64,000 bases of DNA, taken from assembly GCF_000518745.1 (NCBI RefSeq), contig NZ_JAEE01000001.1, positions 775,491 to 839,490 on the forward strand, written 5' to 3'. Below are positions 33,856 to 43,865 of the stretch, piece by piece. A model generated the notes under the pieces. The model saw nothing but the letters and a program-made list of their open reading frames with translations. It had not been told where the DNA came from and made no database searches. Position 1 is the first letter of the stretch. Each line of letters starts with the position of its first letter. The stretch is from Phaseolibacter flectens ATCC 12775 (GTDB lineage Bacteria; Pseudomonadota; Gammaproteobacteria; Enterobacterales; Enterobacteriaceae). The translations under genes were made by a program, and so were the position numbers.

Positions 33856-34275
33856 TTATTCGCCTTGTAACGTGATCACAAGGTTTCTGCTGCCGCCATG
33901 ATTTCGATGTTCACACAAATAAATCCCCTGCCAAGTGCCCAAGTTAAGCTCTCCTCCACTGACAGGAATTTGGACACTATTGCCAAGGAGGCTGCTTTTA
34001 AAGTGAGCGGGGGCATCATCACTACCTTCATCGGTATGCAAATAATAGTCCTGATCTTCTGGTACCAGATGATTAAAGAAATTTTCAAGATCCATCCTGA
34101 CGGTCGGATCTGCATTTTCATTAATGGTTAACGAGGCAGAGGTATGTTTGATAAAGACATGTAACAATCCAATTTTAACCTGACGCAATTCAGGTAAAGA
34201 TTGGATGACCTCCTGCGTGATCAAATGAAACCCCCGCTTTCTGGCCTGCAAACTGAGCTGTTTTTGTACCCACAT
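33856..34275 (-). CDS. yjbQ: YjbQ family protein (UPF0047)
   Basis: A 139-residue protein from ATG 34275, chosen because GAGGAGAAGG lies just upstream and inside the longer frame. Conserved blocks are GLLHVFIKHTSASLTINENA, DPTVRMDLENFFNHLVPE and the C-terminal GTWQGIYLCEHRNHGGSR, with the His and Asp residues of the family. Members show weak thiamin phosphate synthase activity; the real role is unclear. Confidence 0.92.
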   Translation of the reverse strand: MWVQKQLSLQARKRGFHLITQEVIQSLPELRQVKIGLLHVFIKHTSASLTINENADPTVRMDLENFFNHLVPEDQDYYLHTDEGSDDAPAHFKSSLLGNSVQIPVSGGELNLGTWQGIYLCEHRNHGGSRNLVITLQGE

Positions 34276-34296
34276 CGCCTTCTCCTCAGGTCTCAT

Positions 34297-34868
34297 TAAA
34301 CGCTGTTCAACACACGGCGACCCATCTTTATCCCTAGACGGTAAACTCAGGTGACAAACAGGCAGAGCCTCAATAAATCACGTGATCGCTTGCGTTTAAT
34401 TAATAACATTTTCTGGGTCAACGTATTACCCGTTAATAAAATTTAACGTGATACGGCTCGGTTTAACCGTCAGTTAAATATCAGCCCCTCAATCATCGAT
34501 CAATGGGTTTTGACCAATTTGCCTTGCCCTTAATCATCTTAAGCATTTTCTTTGCGATCCTTTACATCAAGGTAAAACGGTAAATGCGAAGATGGGCTCA
34601 AGATCAAATCCGTGGTGCCAGTGAGTATGAAACCACCCCGGATAGCAACAAAAAGGACAATCAAACAAGCAATCTCATCGTGTCGAGTGTGTGCCGGATC
34701 TGCAATCGAATAAAAACGTATCTCATGCATAAAATCAATGAACAACGTGCATCCGTCTCAGGTTATCCCTTGCTGGCAACGCGTTGTTAGAAGACAAATT
34801 AGCAAGCGCCGCCAAAGGATCACGTCAGCAGCCCTGTCATCATCACCGGAGGATCAGGGCAGCATCAC
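34297..34868. other. spacer between yjbQ and tyrB
   Basis: About 570 bases; only short frames of low quality. An imperfect inverted repeat (CCCTG...CAGGG, about 34830-34860) could terminate tyrB. E. coli has aphA-like genes near here; none is seen. Confidence 0.5.
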
Positions 34869-36053
34869 TTATAAAACTGCGGCAATCGCCTTGGCAACAG
34901 GCTGAATATTGTTGCTATTCAACCCAGAGAGACAAAGACGGCCTGTACCAATTAAGTAGACTGCAAATTCATCACGCAATCTGTCCACTTGTTGAGGGGT
35001 CAACCCGGTATAACTGAACATGCCTCGTTGCTTGACTAGGTAACTGAAATCATGATCTGGCCGCAATTGGCTGAGCTGCTCCATCAGCGCCTGACGCATC
35101 GCTTTGATTCGAATTCGCATTGTATCAACTTCTGCCTGCCAACAAGCATTCAGTGCGTTATCATTCAGTACCGTACTGATAATTTTCGCCCCATAGCTCG
35201 GTGGACTTGAATAGATACGGCGAACAGCCGCTTGTAATTGCCCCGTTACCGCATCCGCCTGCTGGGCATTATCACACACCACGGTCAGGGATCCGGCACG
35301 CTCACCATAAAGGGAAAATATTTTAGAGAATGAATGGCTGACCAGCACCGATACCCCCGCCAGGGTGGCAGCTCGGATCGCGTAGCAGTCGTCTTCAAGG
35401 CTTTCACCCAAGCCTTGATACGCCATATCCATAAAAGCAATCAGTTGGTTGTTTTTCAGGATCTGAATCACCTGATCCCACTGTTGATTATTCAGATCGG
35501 CGCCAGTTGGATTATGGCAACATGGATGCAAAAGAACGATACTGTGTGGAGGAAGATCGGCTAAAAATTGTTGTAAGGCTTGGAAATTGACACCATAGGT
35601 TTGCGGATCATACCAAGGGTAATAACCGACCTCAAAGCCCGCCCCCTTAAAAATGGAAACATGGTTTTCCCAAGTCGGGTCACTGACCCATACTTTCGCA
35701 TCGGGGAAATAACACTTGAGAAAATCTGCACCAACTTTTAAGGCACCTGAGCCGCCCAATGTCTGGATACAAGCGAGGTGAGCAGCAGGAACAGTCTCAG
35801 CCATCAGCAATTTTTGTGCGGCCTGCCTGTAACTGGCTAGACCCGCCATCGGTAAATATAATGAGGCTTCTGCCGGCTGGGCTTCTAATTGTTTTCTGGC
35901 CTGAGTGACAGCCGACAATTCAGGTACCTCACCTTGATCGTTATAATATAAGCCAATGCTAAGATTAATTTTTTCTGGACGGATATCGGCCTTAAATACG
36001 TCAATTAAGCCAAGTATAGGGTCGCCACCATAAGGTTCAACATGCTGAAACAC
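34869..36053 (-). CDS. tyrB: aromatic amino acid aminotransferase
   Basis: A 394-residue PLP enzyme of the AspC/TyrB group (E. coli TyrB 397). The PLP lysine is K244 in [16 protein letters not shown]. Other family blocks are [13 protein letters not shown] and [12 protein letters not shown]. It makes tyrosine, phenylalanine and leucine by transamination. AspC is the alternative; the location next to dnaB supports TyrB. alr, which separates tyrB from dnaB in E. coli, is missing. Confidence 0.9.
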   Translation of the reverse strand: MFQHVEPYGGDPILGLIDVFKADIRPEKINLSIGLYYNDQGEVPELSAVTQARKQLEAQPAEASLYLPMAGLASYRQAAQKLLMAETVPAAHLACIQTLGGSGALKVGADFLKCYFPDAKVWVSDPTWENHVSIFKGAGFEVGYYPWYDPQTYGVNFQALQQFLADLPPHSIVLLHPCCHNPTGADLNNQQWDQVIQILKNNQLIAFMDMAYQGLGESLEDDCYAIRAATLAGVSVLVSHSFSKIFSLYGERAGSLTVVCDNAQQADAVTGQLQAAVRRIYSSPPSYGAKIISTVLNDNALNACWQAEVDTMRIRIKAMRQALMEQLSQLRPDHDFSYLVKQRGMFSYTGLTPQQVDRLRDEFAVYLIGTGRLCLSGLNSNNIQPVAKAIAAVL

Positions 36054-36179
36054 GGTACATTCTCCATTTTAAAAAATTGAAAAAAGGCATAAATCAACTG
36101 ACTCCACCCCCTGTACACCTCCATTATACCGGACAATAACACCAAGCAAGGGGCCCAATGATGTCAGCTTCACTGGAGA

Positions 36180-37589
36180 TTAATATTCATCTTCATATTG
36201 AGGCCCAGCATAATTGTCAAAGCGCGACCACTGGCCATTAAATGTCAACCGTACCGACCCAATAGGACCATTACGTTGTTTACCGATTATAATTTCAGCA
36301 ATGCCTTTTAAATCACTGTTCTCATGATAAACCTCATCACGATAAATAAACATAATGAGGTCAGCATCCTGTTCGATCGAACCTGATTCACGAAGATCCG
36401 AGTTGACGGGCCGTTTATCGGCCCGTTGCTCCAAGGAGCGGTTTAGCTGAGATAGGGCGATAACAGGAATATTTAATTCCTTAGCCAATGCCTTCAAAGA
36501 TCGAGAGATTTCAGCAATTTCTAACGTCCGATTCTCTGATAATGAAGGAACCCGCATTAATTGCAAATAATCCACCATGATCATACTTAATCCGCCATTA
36601 TCACGAAAAACGCGCCTTGCCCTCGAGCGTAATTCGGTCGGTGTTAGCCCTGAAGAGTCATCAATATAGATATTTTTCTTTTCAAGTAAGATCCCCATCG
36701 TACCAGAGATCCTCGACCAATCTTCATCATCTAACTGCCCTGTACGAATTTTTGTTTGATCGACACGTGATAGCGAGGCAAGCATACGCATCATGATCTG
36801 TTCAGAAGGCATCTCAAGACTAAAAATAAGAACCGGCTTATCATGCAGCATCGCCGCATTCTCACACAGGTTCATGGCAAAGGTGGTTTTTCCCATGGAG
36901 GGACGTGCGGCAACAATAATTAAATCTGAGCCTTGAAAACCGGCCGTTTTCTTATTCAGGTCCTGATACCCCGTATCAATCCCTGTCACGCCATCATGGG
37001 GTGTCGAAACGAGGGTTTCAATACGATTAATGGTCGCTTCTAAGATTTGTTCAATATTCTGCGGTCCACTGTCTTTACTGGTTCGCTTCTCAGCAATTTT
37101 AAACACACTGGATTCAGCTAGGTCGAGCAGATCCTCACTACTCCGACCTTGAGGATCAAATCCTGCATCAGCGATCTCATTAGCGACTGAAATCATCTCC
37201 CGAACAACAGCCCTTTCTCGCACGATCTCTGCATAGGCATTAATGTTCGCCGCGCCGGGAGTATTTTTGGCCAGTTCGGCTAAATAGGCAAACCCCCCCG
37301 CTAACTCTAATTCCGCACGAGTTTCCAGTGATTCTGATAAGGTAATCAGATCGATCGGTTGGCCCGATTCAAGCAAACGCTGCATTTGCGAAAAGATCAA
37401 GCGGTGTGGGCGACTATAAAAATCATCCGCCACCACACGCTCGGCCACGGTATCCCAACGCTCATTATCCAGCATCAATCCACCCAGTACAGACTGCTCT
37501 GCCTCCAGTGAGTGAGGGGGCATTTTAATCGCAGCAACCTGCCGGTCTGCCGATACTGTCGTTTTTTGAGTGGATTTATTACCTGCCAT
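36180..37589 (-). CDS. dnaB: replicative DNA helicase
   Basis: A 469-residue protein (E. coli 471). The N-terminal domain has PPHSLEAEQSVLGGLMLDNE; the RecA-like domain has Walker A ARPSMGKTTFAMN, Walker B MIMVDYLQLM and ISRSLKALAKELNIPVIALS. It forms the hexameric ring that unwinds DNA at the fork. The Walker A first residue pair (ARPSMGKT rather than GRPSMGKT) is a small change. Confidence 0.98.
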   Translation of the reverse strand: MAGNKSTQKTTVSADRQVAAIKMPPHSLEAEQSVLGGLMLDNERWDTVAERVVADDFYSRPHRLIFSQMQRLLESGQPIDLITLSESLETRAELELAGGFAYLAELAKNTPGAANINAYAEIVRERAVVREMISVANEIADAGFDPQGRSSEDLLDLAESSVFKIAEKRTSKDSGPQNIEQILEATINRIETLVSTPHDGVTGIDTGYQDLNKKTAGFQGSDLIIVAARPSMGKTTFAMNLCENAAMLHDKPVLIFSLEMPSEQIMMRMLASLSRVDQTKIRTGQLDDEDWSRISGTMGILLEKKNIYIDDSSGLTPTELRSRARRVFRDNGGLSMIMVDYLQLMRVPSLSENRTLEIAEISRSLKALAKELNIPVIALSQLNRSLEQRADKRPVNSDLRESGSIEQDADLIMFIYRDEVYHENSDLKGIAEIIIGKQRNGPIGSVRLTFNGQWSRFDNYAGPQYEDEY

Positions 37590-37844
37590 AACCTGTTATA
37601 CCTGTCACCTGTTTGTAGTGATTGATTATACGCATTTCAAGCTGATTGTCGCTTTCTGTTACCTGTCAATGCCTTGATACCTGAGCGCGATGACGCTAAG
37701 GGTTCAGCATCAGCCCCACGCTCACGCTCTGATATCGGAGCGATACCTGATAAAGTGAATGTTACAGTAAAAGGCCTCGACTCGATCTCTGCCGACAAGC
37801 CGAACCTGCGGATCCCGTTCAGGATCATATCATGGAATAAAGAC

Positions 37845-38906
37845 TCACTGATCAATCGAGTTTCCTACGTCATGGGCAGACATCACTCGTGATAGTGCCA
37901 GCTCGACAACACGCAGATCGGCACCTGGTTTATGCGCATTTTCACTGAGATACCGTCGCCATTGTCGTGCCCCAGGGATCCCTTGAAATACCCCCAACAT
38001 ATGCCGAGTCATATGTCCAAGATAAGTCCCTTGCGCTAATTGGCGCGCAATATAGGGGTACATGCTTTCAACAACGGCAAAGGGATCCGGTTTGGCTGTG
38101 TTAGTTGAGAAAATAACAGGATCGACCGCAGCGAGCAATGCGGGAGATTGGTAGGCTTCTCGGCCTACCATCACACCATCGACATGCTGTAAATGTTGCT
38201 GGCATTGCTCGATCGTTTGGATCCCACCATTAAGGATAATCTGTTGTTCAGGAAAATCCCGCTTCAATTGATAGACTCGTTGATAATCTAACGGCGGAAT
38301 TTCGCGATTCTGTTTAGGGCTTAAGCCTGATAACCACGCTTTGCGAGCATGAATAATGAATTGCTCACACCCCCCCTTTACAGCAACGGTCTGAATAAAA
38401 TCAGCTAAGAATGCATAGCTGTCCTGTTCATCGATACCGATACGCGTTTTCACAGTGACCGGTATACTGACCTGCTGACGCATGGCATCCACACACGCTG
38501 CAACCAAGCTCGCATCAGCCATTAAACAGGCGCCAAAACGTCCATTCTGTACACGATCAGAAGGACAGCCAACATTCAGATTGATTTGGTCATAGCCACG
38601 TTGCTCAGCGAGCACTGCACAACGGGCTAAATCCGTAGGATCGCTACCGCCTAGTTGTAATGCCAAGGGATGTTCTTCATCATTATAAGCAAGGTAATCA
38701 CCCTTGCCGTGTAAAATTGCACCGGTCGTGACCATCTCAGTATAGAGTAAACTTTGTGACGTTAATTGCCGATGAAAATAGCGACAGTGCTTATCTGTCC
38801 AATCCAACATCGGTGCCACACAAAAACGCGAGGCAGGGTACGATGGCGTGAGGCCAGTATCATTACGGGTTTCGGGCAGGTTTTTAGTTTCTTTATTTTC
38901 GTGCAT
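37845..38906 (-). CDS. dusA: tRNA-dihydrouridine synthase A
   Basis: From ATG 38906 the protein has 353 residues; the upstream extension of the frame lies in DNA likely to be rebuilt by phage insertion, so it is not chosen. Key motifs are [18 protein letters not shown] (FMN binding), [20 protein letters not shown] with the catalytic Cys, and [13 protein letters not shown]. It reduces U20 in tRNA. The 5' end of dusA is a known insertion site for a class of prophages, and a broken integrase of that class begins 90 bases upstream. Confidence 0.95.
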   Translation of the reverse strand: MHENKETKNLPETRNDTGLTPSYPASRFCVAPMLDWTDKHCRYFHRQLTSQSLLYTEMVTTGAILHGKGDYLAYNDEEHPLALQLGGSDPTDLARCAVLAEQRGYDQINLNVGCPSDRVQNGRFGACLMADASLVAACVDAMRQQVSIPVTVKTRIGIDEQDSYAFLADFIQTVAVKGGCEQFIIHARKAWLSGLSPKQNREIPPLDYQRVYQLKRDFPEQQIILNGGIQTIEQCQQHLQHVDGVMVGREAYQSPALLAAVDPVIFSTNTAKPDPFAVVESMYPYIARQLAQGTYLGHMTRHMLGVFQGIPGARQWRRYLSENAHKPGADLRVVELALSRVMSAHDVGNSIDQ

Positions 38907-38951
38907 TATTTGTCTTTTTTCGTATTTTTTCTTTATCAGCACCCCCAACAG

Positions 38952-38973
38952 CACCCCTAATTCATGGGGTGCC
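38952..38973. other. hairpin at the dusA/prophage junction, possible attachment region
   Basis: CACCCC-taattcat-GGGGTG lies between dusA and the integrase remnant, where the attachment site of a dusA-type prophage should be. A second copy of the core could not be located with certainty at the other end. Confidence 0.4.
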
Positions 38974-38994
38974 GAACGAAGGTAAAGGAAAAGC

Positions 38995-39624
38995 ATGGCT
39001 TACTATAGCATAGAAAAACGTCAACGCGCTGATGGGACTTTACGCTACCGCTACACCGTGGGCGTAAAAGAAGGTGGGAAATACCTCTACCGAGAAAACC
39101 GAACATTCAGCAAACCGGCACATGCCAAAACGTGGGGGGCTGGCAGGGTTGCTGGACTGGAAATTATTGGGGGCCGACCGGCAACGACTTTAAAAAACTG
39201 GCCGCTGGCGACCCGCTAAAACGCTACATCAACGATCCGAATCTCGGCGGTAAAGGCGGACGCACAAAACGCTATGTACTGGATATGTTGCTGGACTGCG
39301 ACATAGCCGAAATCTCCCTTGCCGACCTACCAACCACGTTATCGAACACTGCCGCCAGAGAAACGGGGCTGGGGCTTCCCCATCAACAGTTAACCATGAC
39401 ATTAGCTATCTATCTTCCGTTCTTTTAACTGCCAAACCTGTTTACGGCATTGAATACACAACCAACCAAGCAACTGATGCAAGGCCGCTACTTACCCAGA
39501 GGGGACTAATCGGCAAATCGAGACGTAGGAGCCGTAGACCAGTCAGTGATGAATTGGAAAGATTGATAGCAGGGCTTGACGCCAGAAGCGATCATGTCGC
39601 AGCAAACGCGGGGCTTTTTGATTG
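38995..39624 (+). pseudogene. broken integrase of the dusA-associated type
   Basis: ATG 38995 (AAGGAAAAGC upstream) starts [20 protein letters not shown] and YRENRTFSKPAHAKTW, the N-terminus of integrases that target dusA. Frameshifts follow. Later fragments in other frames still read LAAGDPLKRYINDPNLGGK, IEHCRQRNGAGASPSTVNHD, ISYLSSVLLTAKPVYGIEYT and SRRPVSDELERLIAGLDARS. The catalytic C-terminal third with the active-site tyrosine is absent. The element cannot excise itself. Confidence 0.85.
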
Positions 39625-39894
39625 AAGTTATAAAATTAATTGACAATTTTAGATGTTAAAATATTGGCACGGTTTTTTGGTGACCAGCAAGCTTTGCTGG
39701 CAGCGCAACTTCCAAATCCATATCAAGCCGGATCGCCATCACTACAAATCCCCCCTCTAAAGATTCCTCAGAGGCTCGTAGCGACCTTCTTACTGCATTC
39801 CTATCCATTGACATCGATTGAGCTATAAATCCTGTAAACGACTTTGACGATATTGAAGCTGTTGACTCTCTTATTTAATTAAAGGTAACTATCC
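39625..39894. other. short decayed spacer of the dusA-type prophage
   Basis: About 270 bases without a recognisable gene. The end carries the ribosome binding site region (AAAGGTAACT) of the next gene. Confidence 0.5.
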
Positions 39895-40443
39895 ATGAAA
39901 GTGAAATTAAACAATGTTCGTTTGGCTTTTCCGGCATTATTTGAAGCAAAGACAGTAAACGGTGAAGGTGAACCGCGCTTCAGTGCTGCGTTTATTTTTC
40001 CATCCGAGCATCCCTGCGTAAAAGAAATTGAAGCGGCCATTCATCAAGTCGCTAAAGAAAAATGGGGGCCGAAAGCGGACAGCGTGCTTAAATCTTTGCG
40101 CACCGGCCTTAAAGTCTGTCTGCACGATGGTGATGAAAAAGCCGAATACGAAGGTTATCCCGGTAATAAGTTTGTCTCTGCCAGTAATAAAGCCCGACCA
40201 TTGGTTATCGACCGTGACCGCTCACCTTTAACCGCTGCAGATGCTAAGCCATACGCGGGCTGTTATGTTAATGCCACCATCGATATCTGGGCGATGGATA
40301 ACAACTTTGGTAAGCGTATTCATGCCTCGCTGGGCGGAGTGCAGTTCTACCGAGATGGCGATGCGTTCGCTGGCGGCGGTGTGGCATCTGAGGATGATTT
40401 TGACGATGTGAGCGAAGGTGCTGACGCTGAAGCGCTGATTTAA
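39895..40443 (+). CDS. phage ssDNA-binding protein, DUF2815
   Basis: A 182-residue intact protein: KVKLNNVRLAFPALFEAKTV, FSAAFIFPSEHPCVKEIEAA, the YPGNKFVSASNKARPLVIDR block and the acidic tail FDDVSEGADAEALI. DUF2815 proteins are gp2.5-like single-stranded DNA-binding proteins of phages that encode their own DNA polymerase. It is the only undamaged replication gene left of this prophage. Confidence 0.88.
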   Translation: MKVKLNNVRLAFPALFEAKTVNGEGEPRFSAAFIFPSEHPCVKEIEAAIHQVAKEKWGPKADSVLKSLRTGLKVCLHDGDEKAEYEGYPGNKFVSASNKARPLVIDRDRSPLTAADAKPYAGCYVNATIDIWAMDNNFGKRIHASLGGVQFYRDGDAFAGGGVASEDDFDDVSEGADAEALI

Positions 40444-40523
40444 AACGATAAGATCATTAGCTATGTCCGAGGGCTTAGTTAAAACTAAGCCCTAAATTAT
40501 CCGTTCATCTGGTATCAATTTCA

Positions 40524-40820
40524 TTAACCACTGTTGCTTGGTTTTTTAACCAACTGCTGATTTTTTAGTAAATTTAGCATCGATAACTTATATTCTTGTG
40601 AAGTAAACTTATCTATCTTTTTATTTAAAACCATTTCCTGTTCTTTTGAAATTCTTACGTCTCGCAATTTAATATGGGCATTGTTATTCTTAATACTAAT
40701 AATTTTTCTGCAAAAACTTCTATCCTCAGGGCTTCTACAGCCTAATTTAAACGCGGCATTACTGCTATTGCAAACAGTAGCTCTGAACTTTAATCCAAGA
40801 TTAGTTAGGTTGATGCGCAT
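40524..40820 (-). CDS. orphan protein A, paralogue of the gene at 41741
   Basis: A 98-residue basic protein starting at ATG 40820 (AAGGACACC upstream). It shares a clear pattern with the protein at 41741-42007: (F/L)RATV-x-x-SS-x-AA near residues 13-23, then I(I/V)S(I/V)K-x-x-NA, and a KI-x-K segment. No known family is recognised. Read opposite to the prophage genes around it. A frame shifted relative to its end still encodes VNEIDTR, resembling the end ITKIDER of the partner's extension, which suggests a damaged C-terminus. Confidence 0.55.
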   Translation of the reverse strand: MRINLTNLGLKFRATVCNSSNAAFKLGCRSPEDRSFCRKIISIKNNNAHIKLRDVRISKEQEMVLNKKIDKFTSQEYKLSMLNLLKNQQLVKKPSNSG

Positions 40821-40929
40821 TTGTGGTGTCCTTAGATAAAAAAAAAATAAATCAAGTCGACAAATAAAAATACCAAAAATCGGTTTTGATTAGCTTTTTT
40901 TGACTTACTGTATCCAAAATCTTTGAAGA

Positions 40930-41583
40930 TTGAGTATCGAACAATACTGCTCAAAGTTTGTAACCAACGCCGCGGTGATCTTGGCCGATGCCAACCAGAC
41001 AAAGTTAACCGCAAACTCGATTATCATGCAGATACTGCCACACCAGACTGGTGTGTCCACTCCGTGTTTATCAGTGTGTAAAGTCCAAACCTTGGAGAAT
41101 TTGGGAAGAACACAACGAGAAAGCGATGGGCCAGGAAGCTTTCGCTAAATTTCTTGAAGACCGTGCTGGCGATATCATTACCCCAATCGGTGCGGAACTG
41201 TTGTAAATCGCGACTAAATTCCAGGTGATCCGCAAAGCGGTATTTGGTTCCGCTATCCGTCTGGCCACCGGGGAGTTTCAGTTCAACTACAGCGATGAAA
41301 ACGATCAAGGCACCATTGAGGTACCGGAAGTGATTACGCTGGGGCTGGCACCATTCCATAACGGTGAATCATATGAGGTGCAGGCTCGTCTGCGTTACTG
41401 CCTGCGCGAAGGTAAACTGGCCTTTATCTTCAAGCTCATCAACCCGGAGCGCGTGCTCGAAGATGACTTTAACGCTGTCGTGGAGCGTGTTAAAGCCGGT
41501 GTGACCGAAGCAACCGTTTACGACGCGCAAGCCGAGTGGATGATCTTCCACCCGGCAAAATGCAGGATGTTTTGCAATAATTG
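40930..41583 (+). pseudogene. broken YfdQ-like phage gene (DUF2303)
   Basis: Fragments in several frames resemble YfdQ: NAAVILADANQTKLTANSII, YHADTATPDWCVHSVFISV, then EHNEKAMGQEAFAKFLEDR, and a longer intact part KAVFGSAIRLATGEFQFNYS to LRYCLREGKLAFIFKLINPE. Stops and shifts interrupt it at least twice (for example near 41205). YfdQ-like proteins belong to the early region of several prophages. Confidence 0.8.
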
Positions 41584-41614
41584 AAAAATGGAGAAACCTG
41601 CTAATAAATTCAAA

Positions 41615-42007
41615 TCAGCGTTCATCTATTTTGGTGATAATAATTTCACCTCCTTTATTATTGTGAGGTAAAAAATATTCATGGCCATTAGCATTTACCC
41701 CGAATACTTGCAGTCGTGGCAATCTATTATTAGCATCACCTCAAGCAGTGTCAGTGGTTTTTAAAGAAACATGTCCAATTGATAACAACTTCTTTAAAAT
41801 GAAATTATATTTATTAATTTTATATGAAAATTCATAAAACTTTTTTTGATCAGAATGCGAAATAATTAAATTACTAACGGCATTAGATTGTTTAACCGAG
41901 ACAATATTTTTAGCAAGCTCGGAATATTTCTGGTTTTTCATGGCTAAATCAAGAGCTGCGTAGCTGCTCTTAAAAACAGTGGCACGTAAATAATTTACTA
42001 TTTGCAT
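41615..42007 (-). pseudogene. orphan protein B with in-frame TGA, paralogue of protein A
   Basis: ATG 42007 (AAGGGG upstream) starts MQIVNYLRATVFKSSYAALD. The frame meets TGA at 41741-41743 after 88 residues. Directly after this, in the same frame, another 41 codons (GDANNRLPRLQVFGVNANGH, EYFLPHNNKGGEIIITKIDE) run to a stop at 41615. The whole looks like one 130-residue protein cut by a nonsense codon. The N-terminal half is related to orphan protein A. Function is unknown; stop-codon readthrough is possible but not shown. Confidence 0.6.
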
Positions 42008-42108
42008 AAAAATCCCCTTAAAAAGGAACATAAGAGCAAAGAAAAGCAATAATTACTACAAAAAAACAATCAAAACTATTTTATTAGCAAAAAATGCATG
42101 GCTAGTTT

Positions 42109-43060
42109 ATGTCCAAAATATTGTGGTTAGACCTTGAAACCTATAGCGAAACGCCTATTAAAAATGGTACCCATGCCGATATTGAAAACGTGGAGATGAT
42201 GCTGGTTACATGAGCGATTAATAGCGACACTGTACAGGTTTGGGACGTTACCGCTAATGCAAAAATCCCTCTTGAACTTCGACTCGCTCTCCAAAATTCG
42301 GATGTTCTGAATGACGCCCACCATAGCCATTTCGATCACACGGTATTAAATCACGCTATGCTAGGTGTCGCAGCTAGTGGCGTCGAGCGCTGGCAGGATA
42401 CCATGGTCAGGGCGCTGGCACATGGTCGGGATCGCTGGGCGATCTGTGTGATATTCTCAGTGTTTCGCAGGATAAAGCCAAAGGTAAGGCAGGTAAACAA
42501 CTGATTCTGCTATTCTGTAAGCCTCGTCCCAAAAACAGCGCTATCCGCCGCGCGACTGCCAAAACACATCCTGTCGAGTGGCAGAGATTCGTTGAATACG
42601 CTGGGTGGGATATTGATGCCATACGCGAGATCGACAAAAAGTTACCTGCTTGGAATGACTCAGGTCAGGAACTGCTGCTCTAGCACCGTGATCAGCGCAT
42701 GAATGATCGCGACGTATTTATGGACGTGCAGCTTGCAGAGGCTGCTGTTATTGCGATTGAGATGGAACAGAAGGTTCTTGCCAAACCAACGTGGGAACTC
42801 ACGGACAATAAGGTACAGATAGCAACACAACGTGACGCCATGTTAAAGCATATTGCTAGAGCAGTTACTATCGAACTGCCTGATATGCAAGCCAGCGCCT
42901 TGCAGCGACGGATTCACGATCCTGATTTACCGTTTGAACTTCGTGAATTACTCGCTATTATCCTACAAGTCAGCGCAACCCGCACCAGTAACTACCCGGA
43001 TAGGGACGACCCAGAAGCTTGTGGAGGCTCTCTCACAACGAGGATAACCGTTTCTCCCTC
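42109..43060 (+). pseudogene. broken phage family A DNA polymerase
   Basis: The start MSKILWLDLETYSETPIKNG has the DLET motif of the 3'-5' exonuclease domain. Interrupted frames continue with [58 protein letters not shown] text, and then [23 protein letters not shown] and [18 protein letters not shown]. The polymerase catalytic part is gone. Several stops (for example near 42210 and 42680) and shifts prove decay. Confidence 0.82.
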
Positions 43061-43865
43061 CTCAAGCGAGTTGGGCACAACACATGGCAGCCCCAACGAA
43101 TGGCTTATCTAGATCCTAGATGCCTTTTGCATGGCACAGGGTGTCTCGTATCCATGTACGCAACACGAGGATCTCTTGCTAGTTAGCCTTCCTCTGAGCA
43201 ATCCAGTAAGCTTTCGGATCTGACTGATAGCCTTGGCTTGTCTATCAACGAGCAATATAGATCATTTAAAGCGCCTTTTCCCTAGCGGTCGAGTTGGTTT
43301 ATCCTCTTTCTCTGCAAAATTATCACCCTCAACACCTTTCATCATCAATTTATGATGACAAGACTGCGAGACTTTCAGGTTCACTTATCAACTACAACAG
43401 ACTTTATGAATAAACTTGCCAATTAACTCCAAAGGCCATCAGAGGCTTGATACCGTTGTCAGGCCATGTCAGATCGTCTGATTGTGTAACTGACGGTGAA
43501 GCCAACGCATCATCCGATAACGAAGTAAGACCGAGTATAAAAATCATCTCTATTTTGAATGTCATGCTTCAATGAACCCATTGTCAATTAAATGCTGCCC
43601 ATTCAATTATAAGATAATGACAACTGAATGCGCACACAGCATAAAACAGTCCCACAACCCTTCGGATCAAAAAAAGACAGAGTAATGATATTTAGGAATA
43701 TACCAATATCTTATTAGGAAAAGACGAATAGTATCATGATATTCACTGCTAAGGTTCTGAAATGAGCTATCGGCTGAAACGACACCATAAACCCAGCCTC
43801 CAAGCAACGAAGGCTTTGATAATTATCGTGTTGAATGACTGAAGCCTAAACTAAGGTATAATGTA
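43061..43865. other. gene-poor spacer after the decayed prophage
   Basis: About 800 bases with no convincing gene, tRNA or repeat. Probably eroded phage DNA plus the promoter region of the Mig-14-like gene. Confidence 0.5.

Noticed and set aside
34539..35017. Short frames in the yjbQ-tyrB spacer and at the tyrB 3' end
   Set aside because: No start signal or family pattern; partly shadows of tyrB.
37637..37892. Overlapping frames on both strands between dnaB and dusA
   Set aside because: They mirror each other, are short, and have no recognisable product.
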